A DNA stretch of 64,000 bases from Nostoc sp. FACHB-892 (GCF_014698795.1 NZ_JACJTR010000033.1:1-64000), one strand, 5' to 3'. Numbered from the stretch's first letter, positions 1 to 9,354 are shown. The notes: a model not told the origin generated them from the letters alone. Numbers and translations: made by a program.

Positions 1-126
1 CATTTCATGTGCATTTTTATAGTACAAAAATACTCTTTATGAGCGATCGCCTCTGCCAGTTACGTCAGTTATATAGTACTAAAGTACCAGTAATTAGCGA
101 TCGCCTGTGCCAGTTGCGTAAGTCCT
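1..126. repeat. Repetitive element fragment with two ~52-bp imperfect tandem units
   Basis: Two similar units lie in tandem at about 20-71 and 70-123. Each has a short AGTAC-type palindrome, then AGCGATCGCCT and TGCCAGTT. The right end reads TTGCGTAAGTCCTG, the same terminal motif that ends the small element at 34107-34197. The coding frame of the adjacent tyrosine kinase departs from its expected sequence exactly where this motif begins. I read this as the edge of an inserted repeat that continues left of the window; the full element cannot be seen. Confidence 0.6.
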
Positions 127-1875
127 GTTAGCGTAATAACGCAGGGGTTCAATGGTGGCATCTTGGTCAGGAATTACATTCAAGGATGTACAACGAGAAG
201 GCGATCGCAAATCTGTTTCGATAATTAAGGTTCTTTTACCAGCACGGGCTGAAGCTATACCCAAGTTATATGCACTTGCTGTCTTACCCTCTAGGCTACT
301 GGTGCTAGTAATCAACACCACTTTCAAGGCGTTACCACCAATTCGGCGCAGATTACTACGGAATTTTTCATAAAATTCTAAATAAGGAGAATCCGCAGAA
401 AGTACCACCGGCACTGCTTCTTGAGGCAAATCATCAACTGGCATTAAAGGCAATTCTCCCAACAGTGGCACTTCCCGTTGCTTGAGGCTCTGGCGAATAT
501 CTTCTCTGGTTTTGAAAGTCCCTTCCAGCGCTCCCAACAAAAATATTACCCCACCACCAATTAAAGCACCTAATAAACCACCCACAGCAAGGGTAATAGG
601 TACACTCTTAGGAGGTTTTATCTCCGCAGCTGCTGTGGGGCGTCTGGCAATGCTAAGGCTGCTGGTAGTTTCTGCCTCTGCGGTTTTAGAATCGGTTAGC
701 TTTGCCTGCATTTGGTCATATATGGCTTTTTTAAGTCCAACCTCTTGTTCTAAACGCGATCGCTCTAATTGTTTATTGGGTATCAGAGAATACTCTCGCC
801 GTAGTCGCGCTTCTTGTCGGATTTCTTGAGCTAGTTGTTGTTGCAGCGTCTCCCGTTGGGTTTGCAGAGACACCATTTGATTTGCCAACTGCTGGCGGGC
901 TGGATCCAAGCTACTTTGGGCGCGGATACCTGCGACGCTACCCCGAAGCGGAGCCGCCGTACCATCACCACCTAATACTTCAGAAGCACGTTGTTGCAAC
1001 AATTCCTCAGCAGCTTGTTTCTGACGCTGCAACTGAACCATCGTTGGGTGTTCTGGTCGCAAATCTTTTCTGAGTAAGGCAATTTGCGACTCACTTTGAT
1101 AAATTTGCGCTCGCAAGTTCCCAATAATTGGATCGGCACTCAAAGCAGAAGAAACATAAGCCTGTCCGACTGATAAACCTAACTTATCTTCTAAACTGCG
1201 AACTTGACCATCAACCCCAGAAATAGTTAATTGAATTTGCCGTTGTAGATTTTGGCTGTTAGTAATAGCACTTAACAAGCTACCATTCTCTGCTGCTAAT
1301 ATTGCCGTTCGCTCTATGCGATCGTACTGTTCCAGCCTCTTTTCTGCAATTTGCAATTCCCGTTTAGCTTGTGGTAAACGCTCATTAATCTTTTCAATAA
1401 TTGCTTGTAATCGCCCAGTATTGATGTCACTACTCAACTTAATCATCGATTGCATCAATTCAGTCAAGACCTCTATGGCTCGTTTGGGGTCACTATCTAC
1501 ATATTTCAGTTCAAAAATACTTGTTTCAAGTTCTCCAGTCCTGGGATTTTTTTTAGGTAAAGTAAGGACAACATTTGTACCCAGTTGTTGCGGTTTAACA
1601 TTTACTTTCTCTGCCACTGTCGCAATTATCTGGTTTGATAATAAAACATCCTGATTTAGTTCCTTTCCTTGCTGCTGGATTTGACTACCAGTTGCAGAGA
1701 AAGAAACTGGTGGCCCAGCATAGGTAAGTGCGGCAGATGCTATGTAGTTAATAGGTGGCTCTGGCTGCATAGCCACCACCGTTGACCCCACTACAACTAA
1801 ACCAAAACTAGCTAGTCCAATCCACTTGTATTTTTCAAAAGCAATAAGATAGCGTTTAACAATTGGTGGGGTCAT
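94..1875 (-). pseudogene. Truncated Wzc/BY-kinase-like polysaccharide copolymerase
   Basis: Inner-membrane chain-length regulator and tyrosine autokinase of exopolysaccharide export, 593 residues as it stands. The order is a Wzz domain with a membrane segment near residues 17-37, a long coiled-coil/GNVR region, a second membrane segment near 425-450, then the start of the kinase domain. Walker A (SSLEGKT) and Walker A' (LIIETDLRSP) are present. After EPLRYYAN the frame runs into repeat DNA and stops, so Walker B and the Tyr-rich tail are missing; family members are usually above 700 residues. I start at ATG 1875 (MTPPIVKRY), with GGAG upstream, not at the in-frame TTG at 1896. A stretch near 922-967 also looks repeat-derived. 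It may still act as a Wzz-only protein. Confidence 0.75.
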
Positions 1876-1921
1876 GGTCGCTTCGCTCCAATTCAAAATT
1901 CAAAATTCAAAATTCAAAATT
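1876..1921 (-). promoter_or_regulatory. Heptad-repeat leader carrying the ribosome-binding site
   Basis: Read on the minus strand, repeated TTTTGAA heptamers are followed by TTGGAGCGAAGCGACC and then the ATG of the tyrosine kinase-like gene. The GGAG is the only plausible ribosome-binding site. Almost the same leader precedes the cyclase gene at 42476. Confidence 0.55.
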
Positions 1922-2101
1922 TAGGAAGCACCAAACTAAAAATAGTGGCTTTGATACAAGGCAAGGGCGCTATTAACTTCCTACTGTATATCTCAATTGA
2001 TATCTTTAAATATTTTAATAAATTCAAAATGAACTTGGAGATGTGGCTTTCTCCACTCCAAACTCTTTCCAACCTGTATCCTTCTTTTAGAGCCACTAAT
2101 T

Positions 2102-3454
2102 TTACCTACCGCCAAAGTTGTCAAAAAATCGGAGGAAGGACTGGACATTGAAGAAGGGTTGGGTAATGGTAGTCAAGAAATTAGTAATTCTACCGATGAG
2201 GTTCCTACCAACAACAAGAACATCATTATCTTGAAGAGCCACATTTTGAGATGCATCGCCTCCTAGAGCTTTTTTTGCATCAAGTTTCTGGGTAACAGCT
2301 TGACCTCGTTCAGGATCAAAGCGAACCAGAGCGATGTCCCGGAGATTAGCAGTGTCGAGATTTATTCCTCCCAAAGCATCTACAAATGTACTCCCGTTAG
2401 GTAATGCTTGAATAGAAAGACCTCCGGCGGAGTAGTTTAAAACCCTGACTCTAATCTGTGGTGTAGCTAAGGATGAACGTGCAACTAAATTGCGGTCATA
2501 ACCGTCATCATTACCAACTTCACGACGGGGGATGAGTATCGCATCTCCGTCTTGTAAGCGTAAATTAGGAATTGAACCGCCATCTTGCAGTGCTGCATAT
2601 AAGTCAATAGTTTGTGAAATCACAGAACCATCGATTAACTTCCGGCGTATTTGCACTTGTCGCAGGTCTGCATTTAATGTTGAACCACCAGATATTAGCA
2701 AGGCATCAGCAACACGGGGTGTTGATGAATTAATCGGATAAATTCCTGGTCGAAATATTTCCCCGCTAATGGTAACTTGAACTGGTCGCGTCCCTGCCAA
2801 GGCTACTACTACGATTGGATCGGGTACAATGCTACTTAAACCCAAGCGAATTTTTTCTTGAGCTTCTTCCAAAGTTAAGCCTTGTAATGATACCGTTCCC
2901 ACTTGCGGCACTACAATGTTGCCTTCTGGACTAATTACAGCTTGAAAACTTAAGTCTTGACGCTGCGTTGCTAGACCTAAAACTATTACTGGATCAACTA
3001 CATAACGATTTAAACCTAAGCGGATTCTTTCTTGAGCTTCTTCCAAAGTTAAACCTTGTAATGATACCGTTCCCAGTAGCGGCACCACAATGTTACCTTC
3101 TGGGTTGATTAAAGCTTGAAAGCTCAAATCTGGAAAGCGCTGAACCGAAACGCTAATTCCATCTCCTATTCCTAAGCGGTACGGGCCAGGAGGACGCTGA
3201 AGCACAACACTAATTACATCTCCTGGCCCCAAAAGATAGCGGGTCAGTTGAGGAGAAATTTCGTCATTTGCACCTTGAGGTACAACTTCAGTACCTGGCA
3301 AAGGCGAAGGGGGTTGCCTTGGTGATTGTCCTTGAGGTAGAAAAGGCTGGGCAACAACAAGTTGGATAGGTGTTGTTAAGAAAACTCCCACTTGAAGACT
3401 GACAAAACACAGGGCGCTGGATGCACGCATATAATAACTAGAATCTATAAACAT
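2102..3454 (-). CDS. Polysaccharide export protein (Wza/SLBB family)
   Basis: Outer-membrane or periplasmic export channel component for exopolysaccharide, 450 residues. A signal peptide lies near residues 10-36, ending in VVA-QP; a start at Met9 is possible. The poly-export region (LLGPGDVISV, then RLGIGDGISV) is followed by SLBB-type domains (VTISGEIFRPGIYP and later segments). A 58-residue segment starting DLSFQALINPEGN near residue 109 is repeated from residue 167 (DLSFQAVISPEGN). The copies are very similar in DNA, so the duplication looks fairly recent. The gene lies upstream of the truncated kinase on the same strand, the usual Wza-Wzc pairing. Confidence 0.85.
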   Translation of the reverse strand: MFIDSSYYMRASSALCFVSLQVGVFLTTPIQLVVAQPFLPQGQSPRQPPSPLPGTEVVPQGANDEISPQLTRYLLGPGDVISVVLQRPPGPYRLGIGDGISVSVQRFPDLSFQALINPEGNIVVPLLGTVSLQGLTLEEAQERIRLGLNRYVVDPVIVLGLATQRQDLSFQAVISPEGNIVVPQVGTVSLQGLTLEEAQEKIRLGLSSIVPDPIVVVALAGTRPVQVTISGEIFRPGIYPINSSTPRVADALLISGGSTLNADLRQVQIRRKLIDGSVISQTIDLYAALQDGGSIPNLRLQDGDAILIPRREVGNDDGYDRNLVARSSLATPQIRVRVLNYSAGGLSIQALPNGSTFVDALGGINLDTANLRDIALVRFDPERGQAVTQKLDAKKALGGDASQNVALQDNDVLVVGRNLIGRITNFLTTITQPFFNVQSFLRFFDNFGGR

Positions 3455-3668
3455 CGGTGCAGGAAAACTGATATAAGAATTAGTCGCGCCGAGTGGTCAT
3501 TTTACTCTAAAAATAAATGTCCTAAATGTTTTTTTTGTCTGCAAATATTTTACCAACAAAAAGTAGAAAAATTTTGCCAATTTTAATTTATAACTTCATA
3601 ATTTTACCTAAACGCGATTGTAGAGATACAACTGAAGAATCTCTGCACCAAGGCATCTTTAACAGACT

Positions 3669-4418
3669 CTACAAAGGGCCCGCCATCAATGCTGCTTGCA
3701 CTGTTTCTCCTATAGACTGGGCCAAAGACCAAGATGTTTCTACTTGCCCTAAAGGTTCCATTGGAATCAGAATACTCACACCCACCCAAGGAGTGCGTTG
3801 CTTGCGCCACTGTGCCAATTGATCCGCCAAGAACCAGCGTAAAGGTGATGGATTTCCGCCGTCTGGCATAGCATACCATTGCAATACAGCGAAGGTTTGT
3901 TGTGGGGTGGAGGCGCGAAAAAACCTAGCTTCTACTTTCTTATCGGCATTCGAAGCCAACTTTGCAGGTGGTTTCACAGTAAATTCAGCAGAACGATATT
4001 GAGCTATATCCCACTTCCCCCAGCGCAATCTTCCCCAACCGTTAACGTCTGTCCACTCTACCTCTGGTTGATCCATAGGCCCATTTTGCGGCAGCAAAAG
4101 CAAGATTGCCTGAGATTCGGAAACTTCTTTTTTAATTACCTGCAAAGACCATTTATGTTCGCCAATTGGCTGTTCTGCTTGTTCAACAGTTTGCCAACCA
4201 GGAAGGGCTAACCCAGTCTTGCGGATCTGTTTTAGCTCGTTGAGGGTAGTAACAGGTGGTGGCTGCTTCCATTGCCATTTTCCTGTCAGATATCCGGGAA
4301 CCCCTCCTATTGCTAGCAGCAGTAGCAATAACAAAAGTGCTGCTACCTGACTTAATTGGTTTTCCTTGAAGAACTTGGAGAAGGAAATCATCAGTAAAAT
4401 TTTATAATACTTAGGCAA
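3669..4418 (-). CDS. Cyanoexosortase B system-associated protein
   Basis: A 249-residue protein with one N-terminal membrane anchor (poly-Leu stretch near residues 27-40) and an outward-facing domain. It resembles the EpsI-like partner proteins encoded beside cyanobacterial exosortases; those are thought to assist sorting or polysaccharide assembly, but the exact role is not settled. It lies 121 bp downstream of the exosortase gene on the same strand, so the two are probably cotranscribed. The assignment rests on context and overall architecture, with no catalytic motif visible. Confidence 0.7.
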   Translation of the reverse strand: MPKYYKILLMISFSKFFKENQLSQVAALLLLLLLLAIGGVPGYLTGKWQWKQPPPVTTLNELKQIRKTGLALPGWQTVEQAEQPIGEHKWSLQVIKKEVSESQAILLLLPQNGPMDQPEVEWTDVNGWGRLRWGKWDIAQYRSAEFTVKPPAKLASNADKKVEARFFRASTPQQTFAVLQWYAMPDGGNPSPLRWFLADQLAQWRKQRTPWVGVSILIPMEPLGQVETSWSLAQSIGETVQAALMAGPL

Positions 4419-4539
4419 AATTTTACTTTATAAAATCACACCATGAGTTCAGTAATATTTATGAGTAGAGAAGAAGCAAGGGAGCATGGGAGAAGAGTTT
4501 TCCTCTCCGCCTCTTTTCAATGCCCCATGCCCAATAATT

Positions 4540-5433
4540 CTAACTTTCTGCTTCTTGCTCAGTTTCTAGAGATGCTGAAAAATAGCTATTAATCCAATTG
4601 AGTAAGGGCACTAATGACACTAACATACACGCCGAGTAGAGATCACCACCCCAACCGTCATGCAGCCATTTAAAAGCCGCTTCTTGACCTGTGCCGTGAA
4701 AGAAAGTTAGTAAAGTATTACGAATGATATTAGCAATAGTACTAACGATCGCAGCAAGAGATAAAAACGATATAGTTATGCGGCGTGAATATAAAGCGTC
4801 TGTCCAATAAAGCAGCATCAAGCCGACGTAGAGAGTCGTGAACAACATTTTCAGCCCTGCACAATAAGGGGCAACTTCCACAATCCGCCCTCCTACGTAG
4901 AGATTTATCTCATCTACGGTTACATCCATACCGAATTGATTCAGTATGAAGCCTGCTGTGCCAGCAATAAAGCTTTGCAGAGGCAATGTATAAGGAGCAA
5001 TAAGATAGGGTACTGCTGTTGGGGTTGCCAAAAATACTAGTAGCAGGGGAAATCCTTGCAATCGCAAACCTGCTATTCCCTTAAACCACAAGCATAATCC
5101 CGCCAGTATCACGGGCAAGGAAAGGTTAACCCACTCTGTAACACCGCTTAGATAAAACACTGCCCCTAATAACAACAAAACAGCGCTCAAAGGATGGATC
5201 GTATCTGGTAAACGTGTCCACTTTTTCCGGTTCATCCAGCCGACATAAGCCGCAAATGGTAAACCAATAATCCCGTGGCTGAAATATTCGTGTTCTGTAC
5301 TGATATTTTTGTGCAGCCAACCATCTAACCAATGTAGCAATATAGGAGCATAAAGCAGCAGCAAAATGCCTAAAATAGCTAGATATAATAAGCCTGACGC
5401 ACTTCTGTTTTTAATCTGTTGCTGGAGTGCCAT
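4540..5433 (-). CDS. Cyanoexosortase B
   Basis: Polytopic membrane transpeptidase-like protein, 297 residues with about eight hydrophobic segments. Exosortases cleave and anchor proteins carrying PEP-CTERM-type tags and are usually found with exopolysaccharide genes. The expected catalytic residues are visible: Cys191 in VAPYCAGLK, Arg238 in ANIIRNT and His258 in KWLHDGWGG. The neighbours fit: partner protein downstream, Wza and Wzc homologs, and a sugar aminotransferase upstream. No clear PEP-CTERM substrate is encoded in the window, so the targets must be elsewhere. Confidence 0.88.
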   Translation of the reverse strand: MALQQQIKNRSASGLLYLAILGILLLLYAPILLHWLDGWLHKNISTEHEYFSHGIIGLPFAAYVGWMNRKKWTRLPDTIHPLSAVLLLLGAVFYLSGVTEWVNLSLPVILAGLCLWFKGIAGLRLQGFPLLLVFLATPTAVPYLIAPYTLPLQSFIAGTAGFILNQFGMDVTVDEINLYVGGRIVEVAPYCAGLKMLFTTLYVGLMLLYWTDALYSRRITISFLSLAAIVSTIANIIRNTLLTFFHGTGQEAAFKWLHDGWGGDLYSACMLVSLVPLLNWINSYFSASLETEQEAES

Positions 5434-5529
5434 GATTTTTATTAGTCATTGGTCATTTGCAAAGGACAACTGGCAACTGACAAAGCACAAATGTCTAATT
5501 GCTAGATGCACATTAGGTATGAATTAACT

Positions 5530-6723
5530 TCAGGCTACCACGCTGCCAAGGTCAATAGGGGAGGATTCATCTACCTGAGAACTTGTTGAGACTGCATAAG
5601 CGATCGCAGCTACAACTTCTTTGACTTGGCTACTGCTCAAACCAGGATACATCGGTAATGATAAGATTTGCTGTGACAGTTTTTCTGCTTCAGGAAAATC
5701 TCCAGGCTGATAGCCTAAGTTGCTGAATGCTGGCTGGAGATGACAAGGGATTGGGTAGTGAATGCCAGTTTGAATTCCTACTGCTGTGAGTTTTTCCTGG
5801 AGTTGCTGGCGTTCTATTGGGCAAGAATCATCAACTCTAATCACATAAAGATGATACACATGGCCTGTATCACTTTGGTTTTCCATAGGGATAATACCAG
5901 CATCTGCCAAGGGTGCTAGTTCTCTATCATACTGCTGGGCAATAGTCAAGCGATCGCGATTCCACTGTGGTAAATATGGTAGCTTCTGGTGCAAGATCGC
6001 TGCTTGTAAAGTATCCAAGCGGCTATTTGTACCTGGTTCAGTATGAAAGTACTTTTGCGATGCACCATAATTTCGCAAACGCACCATCTTCTGGGCTACA
6101 TCTGAATCTTGTGTCAGCAGCATTCCCCCATCCCCAAATGCTCCCAAATTTTTGCTGGGATAGAAACTAAAAGCTGCTGCTATGCCTACTGAACCGGCGT
6201 GATATCCATCTCTTTGGGCGAGGTGTGCTTGTGCTGCATCTTCAAAAATTAGAAGTTTGTAGGTATCGGCAAAGTTCAATAACTCGCGTGGTGATACCAT
6301 CTGCCCATAGAGATGTACAGGGATAATTGCTTTAGTTTGAGGCGTAATTGCTTTGGCTGCGGCTTCTAGATCAATTAAGGCTGTTTGGCGATCACAATCT
6401 ACTAGAATTGGCTTCGCGCCAGCCCGTTGCACCCCAATCAAGGTTGCTATAAAAGTGTTTGCGGGTAAAATCACTTCATCGCCAGCACCAATATTACACG
6501 CTTGCAATCCGAGAGCGATCGCATCTGTTCCTGATGCAACACCAACACCATAAGCTGCGCCCGATGCTGCTGCAAATGCTGCTTCAAAATCTGAGAGTGC
6601 TTGCCCTAAAATAAAATCTCCCTGTTCCAATACAGATTGGATTGCTTTTTGCAATTGTGTTTGGATTGGTTCGTGTTGTAACTTCAAGTCTACAAAAGGA
6701 ACTCTAATAGTCATTTTATTCAT
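5530..6723 (-). CDS. DegT/DnrJ/EryC1/StrS aminotransferase
   Basis: PLP-dependent sugar aminotransferase of 397 residues, making amino sugars for surface polysaccharide. The PLP lysine lies in FSFYPSKNLGAFGDGG, and the family signatures ASGTDAIALGL and VHLYGQM are present. The start at ATG 6723 is supported by GAGGA ten bases upstream. It is the first gene of the minus-strand exopolysaccharide/exosortase block, 96 bp from the exosortase. The exact sugar substrate cannot be read from sequence. Confidence 0.9.
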   Translation of the reverse strand: MNKMTIRVPFVDLKLQHEPIQTQLQKAIQSVLEQGDFILGQALSDFEAAFAAASGAAYGVGVASGTDAIALGLQACNIGAGDEVILPANTFIATLIGVQRAGAKPILVDCDRQTALIDLEAAAKAITPQTKAIIPVHLYGQMVSPRELLNFADTYKLLIFEDAAQAHLAQRDGYHAGSVGIAAAFSFYPSKNLGAFGDGGMLLTQDSDVAQKMVRLRNYGASQKYFHTEPGTNSRLDTLQAAILHQKLPYLPQWNRDRLTIAQQYDRELAPLADAGIIPMENQSDTGHVYHLYVIRVDDSCPIERQQLQEKLTAVGIQTGIHYPIPCHLQPAFSNLGYQPGDFPEAEKLSQQILSLPMYPGLSSSQVKEVVAAIAYAVSTSSQVDESSPIDLGSVVA

Positions 6724-7281
6724 TACCAGTTGTCCTCAAAGAGAGATTTCCTCGGATGGAAAAAATAGAAAAACCTGTACAATTTCAGTGTTAAATTGTA
6801 ATAGGTTCAATCTATCGGATAAAGAGTTATATAAACTATTTTGGATTGTCAGACATCAGTGCTAACTGTCATGAGTAATAATTGCTATAAAAATTACATA
6901 AATATAATTATTGTAAGTAAATTTCCTTAAACATTGCAATAGTAATTTTCCTTTCTGTACATAAAGAATTGCAGACATTTGGTATTGTATCCTTAGCATT
7001 AGGTTACCCTGACTGAATCCAAATCTAACGCAGTCTGATCGTCAAACTCAAGCAATAAAGACTACATCAGTGATAAATAGAGAATATTCAGTACCAGTAA
7101 CTAGTAACTGCTCAAGACTGCGTTACTGGCTTAATGGAAAGGGTAAAAAATTTTTGCCCCCAACTTGTTTGTTAGAGGCAAAATTAGGGAATGCTTAAAA
7201 ATAGCAATTGATAACCTAGAAATAGGATTTGTATCAATTTATCAATTACAGGATCAAGAAATTATTAAGGTAGCAGTGGCA
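6724..7281. other. Divergent spacer
   Basis: AT-rich spacer between the minus-strand aminotransferase and the plus-strand GAF protein. It must hold the promoters for both directions. I see no RNA gene, repeat array or recognisable operator in it. Confidence 0.5.
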
Positions 7282-8841
7282 ATGGTAGAGCCTGAAAACA
7301 AATTATTTGCCCTAAAGGATGGTTGGGATTCTCATGAATCGAGAGAACAACAACGCCTCAAAGCTTTGTCAGATTTAGGTTTGCGGCAATCAGAAACAAT
7401 TCCGGTTTTTGAAGAAGCCACACAGACTGCTGCCCACTTTTTGGAAGCACCAATTTCCATATTGGGATTTGTGGATCAAGAACGCCATTGGTTCAAGTCA
7501 GCCGTGGGCTTATCTAGGTTGGGACTCATGAATCATTTGGCACAGAGCCGCCAACTAGCACGCCGGGAATCCTTTTGCACTCAAGTAGTAGAGAGTTCTC
7601 AAATATTTGTAATTAATGATACGCATAAGGTTACAGACTCAGTACTTGCTAGTAGTAAGTTGGTGCAAGATTATGGCATTCGTGCTTATTTAGGAGCGCC
7701 ACTGATTGATGCAGAAGGAAATTGCTTGGGTGCATTGGCGGTGATGGATTTAGTGCCACGCAATTTTACAAACCGAGATATTGAGTTTTTACAAATCATA
7801 GCTCGTTGGAGCATGAGTGAATTTGAGCGTAATCGGCTCCTGCAAGGGAAACTCCAATCTAGCACTCCTGCGATCGCTCCTATATTTTCACTTCATGACG
7901 AACGTAATACTGAGATTAAAATCACCCCAGTCGCTAAAGATAAAGATAGTGGCTCTGTTTCTACCAAACAACTGAAACTGGAACTTTTAGATCAGCTAAC
8001 TCAGGAGTTACGCACGCCTTTAACATCTGTACTCGGTATGGCTAGTGTTTTAGGACGTGAGATTTATGGGCCTTTGACGACTAAGCAGAGAGAATATTTA
8101 GAAATTATCCAACACAGTGGTCGGTACTTACTTTCCCTAGTAAACGAAATTACCGAACTAGGAGCTATGGATGACAACTCAACTGTGCTAAATATAGCTC
8201 CTGTAGATATCGAAATGCTATGTCAACAAGCTATCAATACCCTTGAAGAAGTAGCTAATCGCCGCGAACAAGATATTCGCCTCTCTATTGAACCGGGACG
8301 CAACCGCATTTGGCCTTTAGATAAAGACAAAGTGCGGCAAATCCTCTATCACCTGATTTTCAGTGTGATTCAACTTTCGGCTACAGGTAGCATTGTTCGG
8401 ATTCATGTTTCTTACAAGGAAGATACACTCAACATTACCATTTGGGTTTCCCATCCTTGGCTAGGGGACGGGATCACTGAGGTTGATCCCTACTTCCGCC
8501 TCAATTCTTTATCACTGCTGGAGCTTACAGGTGAGGTAGCAACTTACAATAGTCATACAGAAAGCCAGGAGCAACGAGATATTTCATCAGTAGCAGTGGA
8601 CAATTCAAAAAATTTGAGTGATGCCCACTCAAACTTATTTGCTGCTAGTTCAGGTATAAATGTAGCTAAATCACATGGAAGTATTTCTCGTGAAAGCTTA
8701 GGTCTTTTGCTAAGTTGTCAACTGGCAGAGTTACATAGTGGGCAAATTTTGATTCAAGGTTCACCAGAATCAGGATATCGTTATGTGCTTTCTTTGCCAT
8801 TGCAACTGGCGGCTCCTTCACAATCCATTGGCGATGTCTAA
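7282..8841 (+). CDS. GAF-domain histidine-kinase-like protein without the phospho-acceptor His
   Basis: A cytosolic protein of 519 residues from ATG 7282, with AAGG upstream; the frame is open further upstream from a TTG at 7165. A GAF domain covers roughly residues 30-180. It is followed by a HisKA-like dimerisation helix with TQELRTPLTSVLGM where active kinases have xHELRTP, so the acceptor His is Gln (CAG at 8002-8004). The ATPase region is also weak: the N-box reads RQILYHLIFSVIQLS without the usual Asn, and the G-boxes are poorly formed, though a C-terminal LGLLLSCQLAELHSGQI helix is kept. It probably works as a sensor or scaffold, not as an autokinase. No response regulator is adjacent. 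Confidence 0.8.
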   Translation: MVEPENKLFALKDGWDSHESREQQRLKALSDLGLRQSETIPVFEEATQTAAHFLEAPISILGFVDQERHWFKSAVGLSRLGLMNHLAQSRQLARRESFCTQVVESSQIFVINDTHKVTDSVLASSKLVQDYGIRAYLGAPLIDAEGNCLGALAVMDLVPRNFTNRDIEFLQIIARWSMSEFERNRLLQGKLQSSTPAIAPIFSLHDERNTEIKITPVAKDKDSGSVSTKQLKLELLDQLTQELRTPLTSVLGMASVLGREIYGPLTTKQREYLEIIQHSGRYLLSLVNEITELGAMDDNSTVLNIAPVDIEMLCQQAINTLEEVANRREQDIRLSIEPGRNRIWPLDKDKVRQILYHLIFSVIQLSATGSIVRIHVSYKEDTLNITIWVSHPWLGDGITEVDPYFRLNSLSLLELTGEVATYNSHTESQEQRDISSVAVDNSKNLSDAHSNLFAASSGINVAKSHGSISRESLGLLLSCQLAELHSGQILIQGSPESGYRYVLSLPLQLAAPSQSIGDV

Positions 8842-9354
8842 TCAGATCGGCGTTGGGCATTGGGAAAGACGTACTTTATAAGCTATTATGCCTTTAAATT
8901 ACACAATAACTCATCAGGTTTGTTGAGTGCTGACAGTTAACAGTCAACGGTCAGCACTCAACAGTCAACACAGAAAAATGTGCAACTTAGATGGGCGATA
9001 GCTTATCTACTTGTTGTGTAATAAATATTACATTTCATTAATTCGTAGCGAATTCTCTACGTGCCTCTGCGCTTAACTCTGTGCCTCTACTCTGTGGGAA
9101 GATAAAGCGCCTATGCGTTTAAATTTCAACCCTCAATTCGTCACGATCTTACATAAAGCTGTACTAGGTACATTAAGAATTATCTTAACTTCGTATTGCC
9201 TAAAGTGGTTTTTGATTAAAGGCAGTGGCTGATGGCTGGGAATAAGAGTGTCATTATGCGATGTGCAATTTCTGTTATTACCTTTTTATAGCCATAGGCA
9301 TTATGATCAATTCCAAGTTCTGCGTCGGCAGGCTAATTGATCGCAATGTTTTTT
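8842..9354. other. Spacer before ictB
   Basis: About 500 bp with the inverted repeat at 8922-8962 and a CTCTGTGCCTCT-like dispersed sequence near 9060-9105. Otherwise I see nothing coding. The region presumably carries the ictB promoter. Confidence 0.5.
8922..8962 (+). terminator. Perfect 13-bp inverted repeat downstream of the GAF protein
   Basis: Arms 8922-8934 (GTTGAGTGCTGAC) and 8950-8962 are exact complements around a 15-base loop that itself contains GTTAAC. There is no T-run, so it is either a weak terminator or a dispersed repeat. Confidence 0.45.

Noticed and set aside
1914-2096. 60-codon minus-strand frame between the Wzc- and Wza-like genes
   Set aside because: It lies in an AT-rich spacer, has no ribosome-binding site or family pattern, and its end overlaps heptad repeats.
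3604-3879. 91-codon minus-strand frame overlapping the exosortase partner gene
   Set aside because: It overlaps the better supported 249-residue frame in another phase and has no family features.
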